Shown: piece after piece, positions 24,573 through 39,500 of the stretch
Layout of the letters: every line of letters begins with the position of its first letter
Numbering within the stretch: position 1 is the stretch's first letter
Source of the DNA: Pieris napi
Taxonomy: Eukaryota > Arthropoda > Insecta > Lepidoptera > Pieridae
Assembly: GCF_905475465.1 (NCBI RefSeq)
Contig: NC_062243.1
Coordinates: forward strand, 10,750,267 to 10,814,266
Reading direction: 5' to 3'
Length of the DNA stretch: 64,000 nt
The notes under the pieces: generated by a model
Database searches by the model: none
What the model was told of the DNA's origin: nothing
Seen by the model: the letters and a program-made list of their open reading frames with translations, nothing else
Program-made: the position numbers and the translations under genes

Positions 24573-27500
24573 ATGACGTTTTCTGGTAATATGAAGAGCA
24601 AGCCGCGCGTGAAAGACACATGGGAGTCAGAGGTGAGTTCTATTGTTATGAAATTGTGTCGCGAAGCTTTCTATGGGGTGTCTAACACTTTTCCAAGAAC
24701 AATAAGCACTTTCTCCTGTTTTTGTTAGGAAAAATATATTGCCAATCGATTTGATGTAAAAAGCTTTGAAACTCGTTTTGCAACGCGACTGACGCCAATG
24801 CGGAAGTTTCATGTAAAAAGTCGATTGATATAAGAGTGGTTTTAAATCATTTTAAACAAATAAGAACAGGACGTAAAAATGAGAGGTGATTATTTTTCCT
24901 TGTTGCAATGAAAATTATTACGTTAGCACACTACGAAAAAAAAAAAACAAATGCATATAAGCATAAAATTCGAGTTGCCTACAAGAGATCGTTTGTAGCG
25001 ATAAGGCTGCCCGCGTCATATTTATTTCCATTTAAAATTACTTGTTATAATATGTATTCTATAAGAGTATTATTTATACTACCAAACAATAAGTAAAGTT
25101 TATGATTTGTTAAACATAAACTTTAAAGGAGGAGTGTTAAAAGTTTATCGCACTTATACTAGCAACCTTTTGTTTTTCGATAGATTTTTAAGATAAGATC
25201 GAGGTATCAGTACGTATCGCGCATTCTTTCGTGAGCAGGAAACTTAAAACTCGAACCTACTTGAGCCAGTCCTTGCACTAGTAAATACAGCCTCTCACTC
25301 ATGCTATATCTATATACATAGTTATAACTTAAAGTATCTACTATAGACATGTATACTTTAACTATATATATACATTTAAAAAAAACAGTACTTATATAGT
25401 TTAAATTTCTTCTACTATCTTCTATATATACGTATTTAATCGTAATGAATTTTAGATAAGTAGGAAAATACTCCTACTATTGTTGATATATAATTTAAAT
25501 ATATTCTATTAAATTTATCTTTCATCGTGTAAATGCAACAGTTAATTGCAGTTACATATGTGAAGAAATTCAATAGCTATTCAAAATAGTAAGAATAATT
25601 ATTGAGAATTTTTATATATACGTCAAATACCGAGTAAAATTTTACTGCGTAATAATTATGGTAGGTATTATGAATAGTTGTACTGTTTTGATATCTCTAA
25701 TTGTTTTTCAATAGTAAATTATACAGATAGAACGTGTATTGATGTGTAACTCAGTTTATTAAATATTTAATATACTAGCTGGTTTGGTTCATAAGGGGTT
25801 AAATAGTATGATTAGGAGTTTAGTAACTCAACCTCAAAATAACGTCATTCTTATAGGTAACCAAGTACACTTAATAATTATATGAAATTAACTAGACATT
25901 GAACAGTAAATTGTAGAAGATTTAGTTTGTCTTTGTACTGGTAATACACAAGTAATAAATTTAAAAAAAAATGCTGAGTTAATTTTAAATGCATTTCTAT
26001 TAGAAGTGGTTATATTTCTGATTTTACCCATTGTATTGTTAGTCCCCTTTTGAACTTTTAAATCTGTATTTTTCAAATTATAAATATAAAGGCTGTTAGA
26101 AAAAAAATTTATGAACAATGAGTGGTTATATTATTGTTACTAAATTATCTAGCTACAATTACTAAAAAATCCTTTTAACCGCCTTAAAAATACACTAAAA
26201 TGTCGTTCAATTGTTACATTGCTACAGTAATCCCGACCAATTCTTTAAAAGCAATATCGTTTATAACAAAACAGATATCTTCGGGTAAGCTAACAAAGTT
26301 TAAAAACGACTTCGGCGAATTTAATTAAAACAATTTATCCACAAAATACCAGTTTATAAGTCCTTATACAGATGACCTTAACAATCTAAATAAAGGTCTA
26401 ATACACCCATCAATGCTTTGTGCAATTTAAACAATAAATTGTCTTACGAAGCTCTTCATTTAAACCTACGCTTAACCTTCGAAATTGGAAGACAAATCTT
26501 CAAAGCTACATTAAATAAAGAGTATTAATTAGAGGTACGAAATTCCACATCTTAACTTATTTTCTACAAAATTAACCTAATATACAAGGAATCTAAACTG
26601 TCTTTGAACAATTGCTTTATAAAGCTCTGATAAATAAATAAACGTATTACTGTTTACTAGAGTCTGACTAATGAAAGAAGATAACGAAAAAGAGCGGCAA
26701 ATAAAAAAAAATAGTAATAAATAGTATCCCTAAAAGTTTGATATATTTTGTGAATGAAACTTACTTGATTTTATTTTATTATTTTTTACATTGATAGTAA
26801 CTGTAATTCTATGAAATTTAATACTATACGTACTAGTCTTTTATTATTGATACTTAAAATGACTAGCATTGCATGGAAAACTAAAACTATATTTATTATA
26901 AAACACAACTTTATTCGAAATAATCAAAATCCAAAAAATCTATAAAACAAACTTTAGGCTATTATACCTGTCAACTATTCGGAAAAAATATATAATAGAA
27001 ATGAAAATGAGTAATTGTATGAAGTATCAAGATAATAAATCATTCTAACCTAAGAAATTCAATGACATTTTGTTTTGGCATCCGAAAGTTTTCAAATAAT
27101 TCAATTATCTTCTTTCATTAGCCAGACCATCCTACTTCGTATGAAAAACGTAAGAGTCGTACTAAAGTCGAAAAACGACCCTTGTAGGTATAAATGAATC
27201 ACTATCAGGGTGAGATTCAGAAACGAGACGTGAACCGTAATCTTACCCTCACTAGTAACTGTCTCCCGTCATCCAAGATGTTTTTGACATTACCCTAGGC
27301 GTACAAACGCATGGGCTGAGCAAGGGTGTAAAGAATCTCACACAGAATTTCGATGGGAGTTGCTTATTCGCTGCACAAAACGTGCCGTGCCCGCTGGTAA
27401 TAAAGTGTACTTGGTCGATTTCCCGCTAATTCGGTAAATCACATAGGTAAGTGTGTCAGTAGATGTTAACGGCCATGTCCACGCAGCCGTGATTTCGATC

Positions 27501-30500
27501 CGGGTCGACGAGCTGCCACTGACCACAACGGACTCGGACTTATTTGCTTCTGTCTTAAGTGAATCATAAGAGTTAGATTCCGTTAAACTGGTTAATTTAA
27601 AAGTAGGATAAAAAGTAATAAAAATAATTATTTTTTTGCTGTGTCGGTATGGGTCTGCACGTAACACAGCCAAATTTTGCGTCGTTCGCGCACGTAATTT
27701 TATTAGGAAAAACAAAACTATTATTCCACTTATTTGCCACTATACACTATATGCGATTCACGATATTACTGGATTAGTCTTATTCATTAACGTACTATAA
27801 ACTTCGATTAGATGAAGAATGGTTTTTTCATGTTCATATAACTGTACGATTCTGCTTTTGTAATTTTCCTCTGTATATTGTGCATTCAGTGTATTTTTTG
27901 TCTGAGAGTGTTTGTAGTGCCTGTTTCGTGATTATTTATTTTTCCTAATAGGCAAGTAGCCTTCTGTGCCTGACTGCTTGAGGATCAGGCTTGCTGGTTT
28001 TCTCACGATGTTTTCCTTCACCGCACGAGCGAGTGTTCAATGCTCTCATACATAGTCTAATGGTGCACAGCCGAGGTTCGAACCGACAACCTCAGGGATG
28101 AGAGGCGCAGGTTAAAAGTACTAGCCCAACACTATTCAACTTTAACAAAAATTAGAGGGCCAAAACAACATAATTGTAAGAACTTTTTGTAAATTTCGAA
28201 CCGGAATAATTTAATTTCAAAGCACAATCTCCTCAAGGTAAATAAAGTTCACGGTCCAATATTCTTGCACATCACAAAACATGTTTAGTGCATTTATAAT
28301 AAAATGGCGCAATTCATACGACTCGTCTGTAGTTATAGATTATCTATTCAGTATTCTCACTGCTCTTGCATGCTCTCAATAATCAAATGACCCTACGACA
28401 CACATACAAACATATGTAATCTTAGTGATAAATGCACTTACACTTATATATCAAAATGTTATTCATTAGTTAGGTAATGTGTATTAGTTCCTACAAAATA
28501 AAGTTCTTTAAAGATTTGTACGAAGGATCTGCTGGAAAAAGCATGAATAAATCTGACGGAGAGATCTGGTACTCGTGCGCTTTAAAAAAACATGGTGGAG
28601 AATATCACCATTATTATTATTATTAAGCCGGTATGCAGTGATAGCGGAGCCTTGTCCGCAACTCAACCTGATACCCAATATAGTCAGTATTCAAATGTGA
28701 ACAGCAATTTGTATTACAAAATCATTGGTCAAGAACCGCGATTGATATCTTATTTCAATCTCATTCATTGAAGAAATATTACCTCGGTCGCAATGGATCA
28801 CAAAACTCGGCCAATCTGAATCGTGGAAATAAATATAATGAGAAAGTGTCGTAATCTAAATGAGACTAAGAATAGATTTTTCAATTTATTTTATAATACG
28901 TTTTACTTAAATTTTTAATAATCAATCTAGTGAGAGATTTAGATTAAAAATGCGTCTGTTAGCAAATTTACCTACTAAATTTCCTATTGTGTATCTTTAT
29001 TATAAATATTAATTATCTTTATAATAAATGTTTTATACATTTTCTATGTATGTTTACTATGGTCCTAGTGACATTTTAGTGTGAGAGATTATGTCGCATT
29101 TACTTAATTTAGCGCTATTTAGGTTTTGATAGATTTCGGCGCTAATGATGGCTCCGAATAGATGAACCCAAATGCTTGCACTATGTTGAACAAACATCTT
29201 GTTTATAGTACATTCCTGTAGATACATCAGATAACTTCGTAAGATGAAACACGTTTTTTTAATTCATTAGTTATACTTTACGTAACCTATATGGGGTCAA
29301 CGTGCTGGTGTGAACCCTTCTCGATAATCTGTATTTATAAGAATACAATAATTGCATTACATACGTTGACATGCTATCGCATGACATGATCCATTAATTA
29401 GTAAAATGATCTTTATAATTATCTAACAATTGCTTAGATAATTATAAAAGATCGTAAAATGTATCGCATTTGCATATGGCATGTATAAATTAAAATATTT
29501 TCACAGTAATTTTTTTTTTTTTCTAGTATTTTATTAATAAATTATAAAATATTAAATATTTAATTCTAATTTTTCACAGTTAATTAGTTCGTACATAATG
29601 GGCAAAAGACCCATCATGTCAAGTGATACCGTGAACACTCACAATGCCAGAAGGCTCGCAAGTACGTTGGCGGCATTTTAAATATTGATATGGTCTATCT
29701 TGAAGGACCGTCAGTCGAATTGGTGCGGGTACACTTCAGTGGGTAGCTGGTTCCACAAAGTGGTTGTTGCGCGGCAAAAAGTGCTAAGTTTAATTTCTTG
29801 GTTAAGGGAGCGTTCAAGTATTACGTAACGAATTTTGGGGGGGGGGGACCTTTTTGTAAAACGTTACGATGCGGGGCGGGAATTGAATTACGCGTTATTG
29901 TTAATATTATTTTCGACTTTCCAGTACTTTACACCTCATAATGGTAATTTTTAGGTGTAAAGAGTCGTAAACGTTTTACTATACTTGGGTACAGAAAAAC
30001 GTTACGGCGCGTTAAATGGGGCGGGGGGGTCAATAATCTAAAAATTTTGCGTAACGTAATACTTGAACGCTCCCTAAAATATGTGAAAAAATGCATATGA
30101 CTTCAAGCAATTTCATTTAAAATGAGTTAGGAAACTCGATTATGGAACTGACAATTAATGTCTTAGCAAGCTCTAACTGTGTGTTCCAAATGCATTTTAT
30201 CCCCCAGAAACGAACCCATAACCTCTAGACTAACCTTGTGTAATACAGAGATAAATTCAATAAAGCATGACTCATTTTAAAATTGAGAGATCGATATAAA
30301 AACCAGCATCTAACACGTAAATAATACGGAAATAAGAAAAATGATATACATCTATAGCTATTTATAAAAAGCCGGCAGTCTAACAATGGATTAAGTAAGA
30401 ATAGCAGAAATGTATACTTTCACAACGTTCAATGTCTATATCTAGCTTTTAATTAAAACACAGTTAGTCAGCCAAATAAGGTTTTTTTTTTTATTTTAAA

Positions 30501-33500
30501 GATTGGCTATATTTGTTATTTATTATGTGTATCAAATTTAATATTAAAAGAAATGAAATACGTATTTTAAGACACAATTTTTCGTGATATTTCATGATAA
30601 AAATGTGAGCATATTTGGGTGTAAGTAGAAGCAGTAAGTGTCGTTCGTGTTGTGTATATTACTAAACCAAACGTATCAAAATTCTATGCGTGTTGCTATC
30701 AGAATCGCACCGGTGTCTACGAATACCTACCTGAGGAAACTTTTTAAAAGTATATGCTATGTATATATGCTTAGGCCGCGAGTGCGATGGTGGGATGGAG
30801 TTGTCAAGGACCTCAAAACAATGGGGGTTCGAAGTTGGACGCAAGAAGCAATTATTATTATTATTAATAATAGATCGCGAAACTTACTTGAGGAGGCTAA
30901 GGCCCACAAGGGTATATAGCGATTGATGATGATGATATATGCTAAGAGACGTAGCGTAAGAGACTTAGCGTCAAAAACGTAATGAGATACGTCTCGAGTC
31001 GAAAATATAACATACATTAATAACTTATATGTGCAAGTCTACCCAAGACTTTGCGACTGATATAATGTACCTAATGCTCACTTACGGGTACAACCTTGTT
31101 TTTTCTCCGACATAATCTAAATTCTAAAGAGTTTAACTTGTCTATGACCTTGTTTGAAACCAGGTACCTTTAAGCTTACTTAAAAATAGTTTAATACAGT
31201 TGTTTCAATTCATATTTTTTAGTTACTAGGCATTTAAGTGATACTGACTTTTATGAAGAGTAAGTAAGTAGTAGGTTCTTAATTTCTTAATACCCGAATC
31301 GAACATATCAAGTAGATTCATAGCTTTTCGAATATTGGAAATAATTTAGATTTTGTTTATTTGTTATTGGTTTGTGGACTCAGTTTCCGCACTAAGGGTG
31401 AGATCTATAGTGCGCACTTGGACTTTGCTCAGACTTTACTTACGAAAAACACTAAGGTTAAACTATGATTTAGTATATTTATAGACATTTTAACGGTGAG
31501 ATTAAGCTAAGCTCAAGCTAAGACAGAAATTGATGTTTCATTTCATGCAATACCTTCTTTATTATCCTTTAAAAAAGTAAAGAATGGTTATAGTTAAGTC
31601 TGAGCAAAGTCTAAGTGCGCTCTATAGATCTCACCCTTAGACTCTCAATAGGTCTGTTGTGCGTAAAGTCCTGCCTAACTTAGCCAGCCTCACTCCTTCC
31701 AAAAGGACACAAGTCTCTTGGGTGCTGCGCAGGCTTCACGAAGCGATCTCACTGTTCCGAGGATTTCTGCACGTTGTTTAACCACAGCCTCGCATTTCAG
31801 GATTACGTGGGTGACTGATTCCTCTGCGCTGAAACAGCCTCTGCACATGGGGCTGTCTGTCGCGCCTAGGCCAGGGTTTAGTAGGGAGACTATGACCCGT
31901 AATTGTCACTATCATTGTTTTGAGATAAGTTCTGTTTAGGTTTAGAAGTCGCTTTGTCAATTGCGGGTTAACTGCTGGCAGAGCCCTTTTGACTGCAGTC
32001 CGCGCTTTGCGACCATCGTTGATGTTGGAGTTCTGCAGATCTGTGGCGAATCCAGGTTCGCACTTGCGAGAAGGGCAAGGGAAGGAGCGGATACGGGCCA
32101 GCAGGCATCATTCCGGTGCCTCTCCTCGCAAGTTCGTTGGCAGCATCATTGCCGAGAGATCCACTATGTCCCTTTATCCACTGTAGGGTAACTCTGTTTG
32201 TGAAATAATTTCGATTACTACTTACATAACATTCCATATACACACGTATCTCTTATTAATAATGCCAGTGAAACTATTAAACAATGCCATGTATGATGTA
32301 AGGCATCAAAAGAAATCATATAAGGATTGACTACTCACAAGAAAGATCTCTTCAATATTCGTCAAACTATATACAGTCGCTTTCAATTTTTAAACTCAAA
32401 TGAGGTCATGTTACTAATTTGTGTCTTCAGTCAAATAATACAGGTGTAACGAATTTCTTGCGGTTGAAAGTGAGGGCGTTCGCATTATTCGCTACGGAGA
32501 ACTCAATAAAAGTTGACTTACGGTAAATAAGCGCGAAGCACGAATCAATTATATTTTCATACTATCGATTTTATTTTGTTTCTTAGAATCTTAACTAAGA
32601 ATTTAACGGTTAGAAGTTTTAGATTCCGTTTTTATATATAGCTTTACTGAACTATTCAAATGCGTATATATAGTAGATTTGGGTTTTCAAGTTCATCAAA
32701 CTCGACTTAACACACGTACAGTGAAGGATAACATCGTGAGTAAACCGGTATGTATGTCTTAGGTCCAAAAGTCGACGTCGTCAGGCACAGAAGGCTGATG
32801 ACCTACTTGCCTATTAGAAAAAACAAATGAACACAAGAGATTCAGAAATCTGAGGCCTAAACCTAAAAGGTTGTAGCGCCTCACATCGAAATCAATATCT
32901 TGGAGTAGTGTTTTCATATTTAGATAATTCTTTCATTTGCTTGTTATAAATAAGACGTATTTGGTTAAATTAAAACAAATGCGGAATGTTGGCCTATAGG
33001 CTATGTTGCCGCAACAGAACCAATTTCAGCACCTGGCATTTGCAAATGGCAGCTAATCTGCTTTTATATTAAAAGGGTTTGGTATTCAACGGAATAAACG
33101 TAATGAAAATATTATGATGTTAAATAATTATATTTTATGACCACCATACAAATTTATGGCGATTCGATGAAAATATAACGTAATAAAGTTTTTTTTCTTC
33201 ATATTTCATGCGATTTAATTTAAAAATTACGCTCTTAATTAACGTCGTGAAATATTTAACTGTGTCATTAGTTACTTGGGACAGTTTCATTCTTACGTAT
33301 TATGTTAAGTAACACTCATAATTGCTTTAGTTGCAATTTTGTGAGCATAATATTTTTTATTTTGTTTTCGAAATAATTAAGCTTCCTATTATGTAAAGCG
33401 ACTTCTTTCAGACGCTTTTGTTCTTACAAAATAGGTCCGTATAGCAGGTATAGCTATATATACTCATGAGGTCTCGGAGATAAATCCCGGGTGGCGCTGG

Positions 33501-36500
33501 AAAATATAACACACCATTGGGTGTGCTGGAACTCGAACTATGTTTCGGATGACGAAAACCTGTCGAACTTGTGCCTAATTTCGCGACACTGCGATGTTGT
33601 TGAACATCCCAAGTACCAATTGTACCAAGGCCTAATCGTGTTACATTATAACTAGACCAACGTCGATCAAACTACGACATTACAATATTTTTTTCAACTA
33701 GAAACAAATAAGTCCGTACTTGTTAAGTTTGAGTTTTATTTTTACGTATACTCTGTGCATGATGATCCCATAATTTAGATAATCTTTGACGTTTATATGT
33801 CATCATGATGTCTTGTTTGCGTGTTTTTTAATTATTTATCTGCATAAAAGACATCAACGAACAAGCTGAAGATTACTGCAGATTATTATTTTATGCTATC
33901 CAATGTCAAACATGTTTGTTTAAACACACCAAAACTTGTTTAAATAAGAACACGATTTCCGATTCTAATATTTTAGTAGTATATGAGTCAATCTCCTTAT
34001 TGTGAAAGTTGTACCCTAAAACCTCCTTGCAAAACGAGTTTTTATTAATAAAAATTACAATTTTATTACGGATCATTAAATGAGAGTGAAAAGCATGTAT
34101 ACTTAGTTCAATTATTTCTTGAGAAATTACTTTCTACGATCATTACAAGCTTTACAATTATTGATTTAAAATAAAGATCTGTCCCACCGTTTCTCGACAT
34201 TACTCATGATACTGAAAAATGTTTTTATCCACTTACGATTATTAATACATAAGTTAAATAAAAAACTGCATTACATTAGACCTTTTATGTTAGTTTTCTA
34301 AGAATAATTTTCACTTTCTATTCCAGCTCGGTTATGGGTGGTCACGTAATGGCCAGCGGCGATGTAGGCACCGGCCAGAATCCACGATGTCTGTTAGTAG
34401 CGATATTAGGTTTACTCGTCGCAAATTGAGCCGACCTTGCAGAGGATGCTGTGCGGCCATCGCTGCCCTACTTGTGTTATTGTTACTCGCCGCTGTCGCC
34501 GTCTACCTCGGACGTATGTATTTCAATATGATAGTTACGTTTATATTTATTTCCAACACAGTATTAACAATATTCATAAGCTACAAAGATAAACATTTAG
34601 AAAATTAAAACAAATTTAAAAAGTTTGTTCCCTGTGGCAGTGTACCTTTAATGCTGGCAGCATTTCCTCGCTGTATTGCGATACTTATTCGTTGACCGAG
34701 GAAAGCACCAGCACTGGGGTTTTCGGTTCTATCTACCAGGCGCCAACTTAAATCTGTAACTAGTGCCTGTGCACTTGAAACCCACGGCCCAAGAGTCTCT
34801 ACTCCAAAGTAAACAAAATCAATAATTCCATATTAAAACACGTAATTATAGCAGGTGACATATTTTAACATCCGTACTCAAAGTTTAATAATAAACAGTT
34901 ACTTAAAGCATAGTAAATATTGCAATTACTTCACCTTAGAGCTACTTGAAAATTAAAGATTTTTAATAATTATAAATCAGTAATCAGACATTCAATTTCG
35001 TAGCAAAGTTGCACCGTTCTTTGTATATGGAATTCTTCATTGATCTATTAAAAGTAATAATTTTCAGTCAATTTAGTACCTAAGTACATAGTTTTACTTA
35101 ATAACTAAATCTAACTGCACCATTTTAAATGAAGTTTCAGTTCAAGAGAAGAACTTTTATCTCTTTTTATAACAGTATGAACCCAATTTTTTACACAGAG
35201 ACAAGAGAACAAGAACTTTATTAAAAAGATAGCAATTCGACTGATCGAATAATATTTAGGTCTGAGCGATTAGCAATTACATGAACTAATTTTTCTATAC
35301 CAGCTTTAAAAAATCCTTGAATGTTTTTTATTAAATGAGGCAATTACTCGTTTAAATATGTTATGTTCATATATTTGGAAGTACATTCTTATCTCCAAAT
35401 CAGTGAGATAGTTCAGTATTTTCTCAGACCGTACGACATTTAAGTTACGCCCGTCACCGCAGGAAAAGGCCAAGCGATCGGCCTTGCATTCGCTACAACA
35501 AGTGAATCGATATACTTTGTTCGATGAACCTATTCAATCATTATAATAAAAACGGGTTTTGTTGCTAAAATGGCCTAGTTACCGCAGATTTAAGATATTT
35601 CGACCATCTTAAGCTTTTTTTTTAAATCTAACTCACGCTGCGCACACAACATTTTGACAATTAACGTTTTAATTCATAAATTTAGTCAAAACCTTTGAAT
35701 GTATCCATTTTTTGAGTTACTAATAAAGAATTAACATCCAATAGTGTGGATGTATTTGAATAAGTTAATATTTTGAGTATTTTATTACAGATATGTACCT
35801 TTTTGGAGACCCTTTGAACCGGCAAGCGTTCAAGGGATCGTTTATAGTATCTTCCTGGAGTTCAAAAGAGGATTTATCAATGAATTTAGCTGACAATAGC
35901 ACTCGAGAATCAGAGTTACAGCAAATATTATCTGATGTGTACAGCCGGTCTGAGCTACGATCATGCTTTGTGGGTGCGGACATATTGGCGTTAGATGAGT
36001 GAGTTTAAATTGTTGTATTTATTTATTTGAAAAAGCTTTACTAACGAAACACTTACAGAGAACATACGACATTTAAAATATACAATATATGTATGCAGCA
36101 ATTACAAATGTGCACAACATTTAAAGGGAAACTTTACAAAGATAAAAGAGATATTAAATAATAAAAATAAACGATAATAAACTAGATATAAAAAAATATA
36201 TATATAAATTATTACTTTTATATTTCTGTTTGTTTGAATCAGTACATCGATGTCATAATATCTTCGGGTAATGAAGTAACATGAAAATTATGATTGTTTT
36301 GGCTTATTTGTGTACGTGCGGAATGCGGATAATTATTACCAAGCCTCGTAAAGAAGAATAATAGAAGAAAAAAATCTCGCAATTTCAACATCACCTATTG
36401 TCACTGAAAAAAGATTTTTTTTCAAGGATTTTTAATATTTTCTATAATAAAATCTAAAGCTACTAAGTAGGCTTTATGATTAGTTGTGTTACGCATTGCA

Positions 36501-39500
36501 CAGAGCTTCCAGAGAAGCACCAGCTAATTTGTTTTTAAATTCAAAAGCAGCACGTTCTATAATAAGCTTAATAGCTTAACTAGGAACTGACTGAATATTA
36601 TCAACAAGTTTGTATGATATAACTTTAAGTCGACTCGATTCATGGTCATGGTAAACTACTTTCAATATTACACAAAGAAAATGCATCTTGCCGTAGGGTG
36701 AACCAGCTCGCAAACACTAATTATATCTTACCGCATACGAATATTATGAATTCAATGTGAAAAAGAAAAAAAATTGTCCCGTTACTGACGTCATGTCTTT
36801 CGTTTATTTACCTTCACATCTTAACCGATAAATATTACAAATTTTAATATGCAGTCAATCACTTCAAGGTTCATAACATTTTTGTCATACAGCACGCTTA
36901 AAGCTATATTAGACCAGTGCAGATAGCCTTTAAAATAAATAAAAAGTGAAAAAAGCTGAAATTTTGACGTCAGAATTTTCGATTCAAAATTAGGGTGTTT
37001 TTTCGATATTAATTAATTATAAATATAATTAATTAAAAATAAGGTGAAAAAATTAATATTTTTAATCAAATAAATTACAGTATATTTGGGACATAATAAG
37101 GAAAGTTTTCACCAAATTTCGTATAAAAACATAAATTTTTGTAAAAGATAGAAATAAAAAACCAAAAAGTTGGTTTTTTGAATTTTTCACATAAATTTTG
37201 AGGTTATGTGAAAAATGTGTGAATACAAAAGTTGTAGATCTTTTTATGACCTACAACTTTGCCATTTAGTTTTCTTCGATAGGACTTTTAGTTTTGCGGG
37301 AAATCGAGATAAACCGTTTTTTACCCTTAAAACTACCCCCCCTACCCCTTCCCGACCTCAGATCGACCGTAATTTATTTTTCCTTTCATTTTGATCATAT
37401 TCCCCTGCTTTTCTAATGGGTTTCATCCTACTGTAATTTTTTTTGGTTTCAAAAATTATCGGCACTGGTCTATATTACAACGATTTATTAATAAATATGT
37501 AGGCCCATAGAGTCCATTACTATATCAAGATAACAAATAATTTGGTTATTGGTTTGTGGACTCAGATTCCGCACTTAGACTCTCAATAGGTCCGTCGTGC
37601 GTAAAGTCCTGGCTAACTAAGCCAGCCTAACTGCATCCAAAAGCACAGAAGCCACCTGGGTGCTACGCAGCTTCACGAAGCGACCTCACTGTTCCGAGGA
37701 TTTCTGCACGTTGTTTAGCCACAGCCTCGCATTCCAGGACTACGTGGGTGTCTGATTTCTCTGCGCTGAAACAGCCTCTGCACATGGGGCTGTCTGTCGC
37801 GCCTAGGACAAAAAGATGTTTATTAAGGAGAAAATTGTACCTATAGATTACATAATTAAGAAATAGATTGTTTTGCAATATGTAACAAGGCATAATAGCA
37901 GACAATAAGTCACGACGGTAAACAACTTTACGGAATCAATGCCATTTAAGTTTGATTTTTACAAAGGCATAATGTACCTAGTTTGGTAGTAAAAAATGAT
38001 TTATTTGAGTATTCTTGCAATTTGTTGGCCACAAACTAAATAGATAAACGGGCGATAGGGGTCGTAGAAATATAATACTAGTTTCTTTTAATGTATAGTT
38101 TAAATTTACATACAAATTTAGCCACAGTCCAGAATGGATTGAAGATTTAACCCTGGTAATTGGAGAGTCGGCTAAATATGTTCACAGAATTATGGATAAT
38201 ATACATAAAATATTTTATTGTATTAATTATACTGATGAATGGAATGATAGATGTAAACACATATTACATTTAGAATAGTCATCTGTGTTCAAGTATTCCT
38301 GGCGCCTGATGATTCAATGGAGTAATGGTGCATAACGGAAATGCATTAAAATGCAATTCGTCTCACTATTACTGTAATTGTCGATTAGTGTTTTGTATTT
38401 CCGAACTGTGGAATATTAAGGCTAAAAAAGATTCATCAGATTTGCTTTACGCGTTTTGTGGAAGGCGTAATTTTTGTATAAAAGCTTAAAGCTTCTCCGA
38501 TAATAATTATGTTACCGAAATTTACTCTATGATATCCGTGTTAACTTAATAAAAAAGAAGTAATTAAAGCTGTTTGGGTATACCGTAAACATGCCGCATG
38601 TTTAAACAGTTATGTATGTGCACTGTATATTATGTATATGTGTGTCAAAAATGGCGACACTGGTACAAAATTCTACTTATTTTTTTTACCTTATTTATTC
38701 TGGTTAAAATACATAGATATAACAAATTATTGATGGGTAACTAAAGCGCCATAAGTGGTATAAAACTAGGCTAAATTTTCAGCAGTATGGGAAAGTTCTC
38801 GGTTTTACTTTTTCTAGAAATAACCCTAAAACAATTTATTTTCACTAGGTCATGAAAGTGGCCAGTAGTAAATTCAAAATTTCTATTAGCTCGTAGAGTT
38901 CCATGTGTTTTAGGAAATATGACCTCAGTAAAATAAATCATGCGCAAGTATCGCACGTACGAACATGGTAATTTAAATTAGAGAAAGTTAGCTTTCACGA
39001 ATTGAGATGGAGCGTGTTGCAGGGCCATTAGGTACCGAATACATGAATGCTATATTGATCTCGTTTGATCTTGAGATCAGATATGATTTATGACATTTTA
39101 AAAATGGAATCTGTAATCAATAATTTCTATTATATGCTTCAAGCTCTTACAAATTACCTATCTGCTACTGATTTTACGTAATTGGAACTAAATTCGTTTT
39201 GAATTGTTTTTGGACATAGATTGCATAAGCAATATGATTATTTTTAGAAAGTCTCCTTCAACATACAGTTACAATAAATAATACATAATTCTATTGTAAA
39301 ATATAAACTTTGTGCTAAATATAGTTGCGTAGAATTTTGATTAAATGCAGTCTGCGACCTTCCTCTGTACTAGATATATATTTATGTGTATCAAAATGAT
39401 TTTCTTACTTAAACAGTTAAAGCTGTATTCGTTTTTATCACTATACATTTTATCTACGACATATTCGGGTATATACGATAAACTTTCTCACACAAAAATG

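Larger units (their letters stand above)
24633..34326. other. Corin-like intron 1, about 9.7 kb
   Basis: No coding exon is supported. Listed contents are a SINE copy, a PIF-type MITE, a hairpin, an RTE tail, an RNase H LINE fragment with a nested MITE, and a further SINE. A 125-codon open frame on the minus strand at 27338-27715 has no recognised domain or splice sites. Other parts (25100-27200, 28200-29400, 32900-34326) show nothing assigned. Confidence 0.45.

Noticed and set aside
27338..27715. 125-codon minus-strand open frame inside corin-like intron 1
   Set aside because: No recognisable domain, no flanking exon signals and no repeat partner in the window. It may be part of an unrecognised element, but a gene call is not supported.
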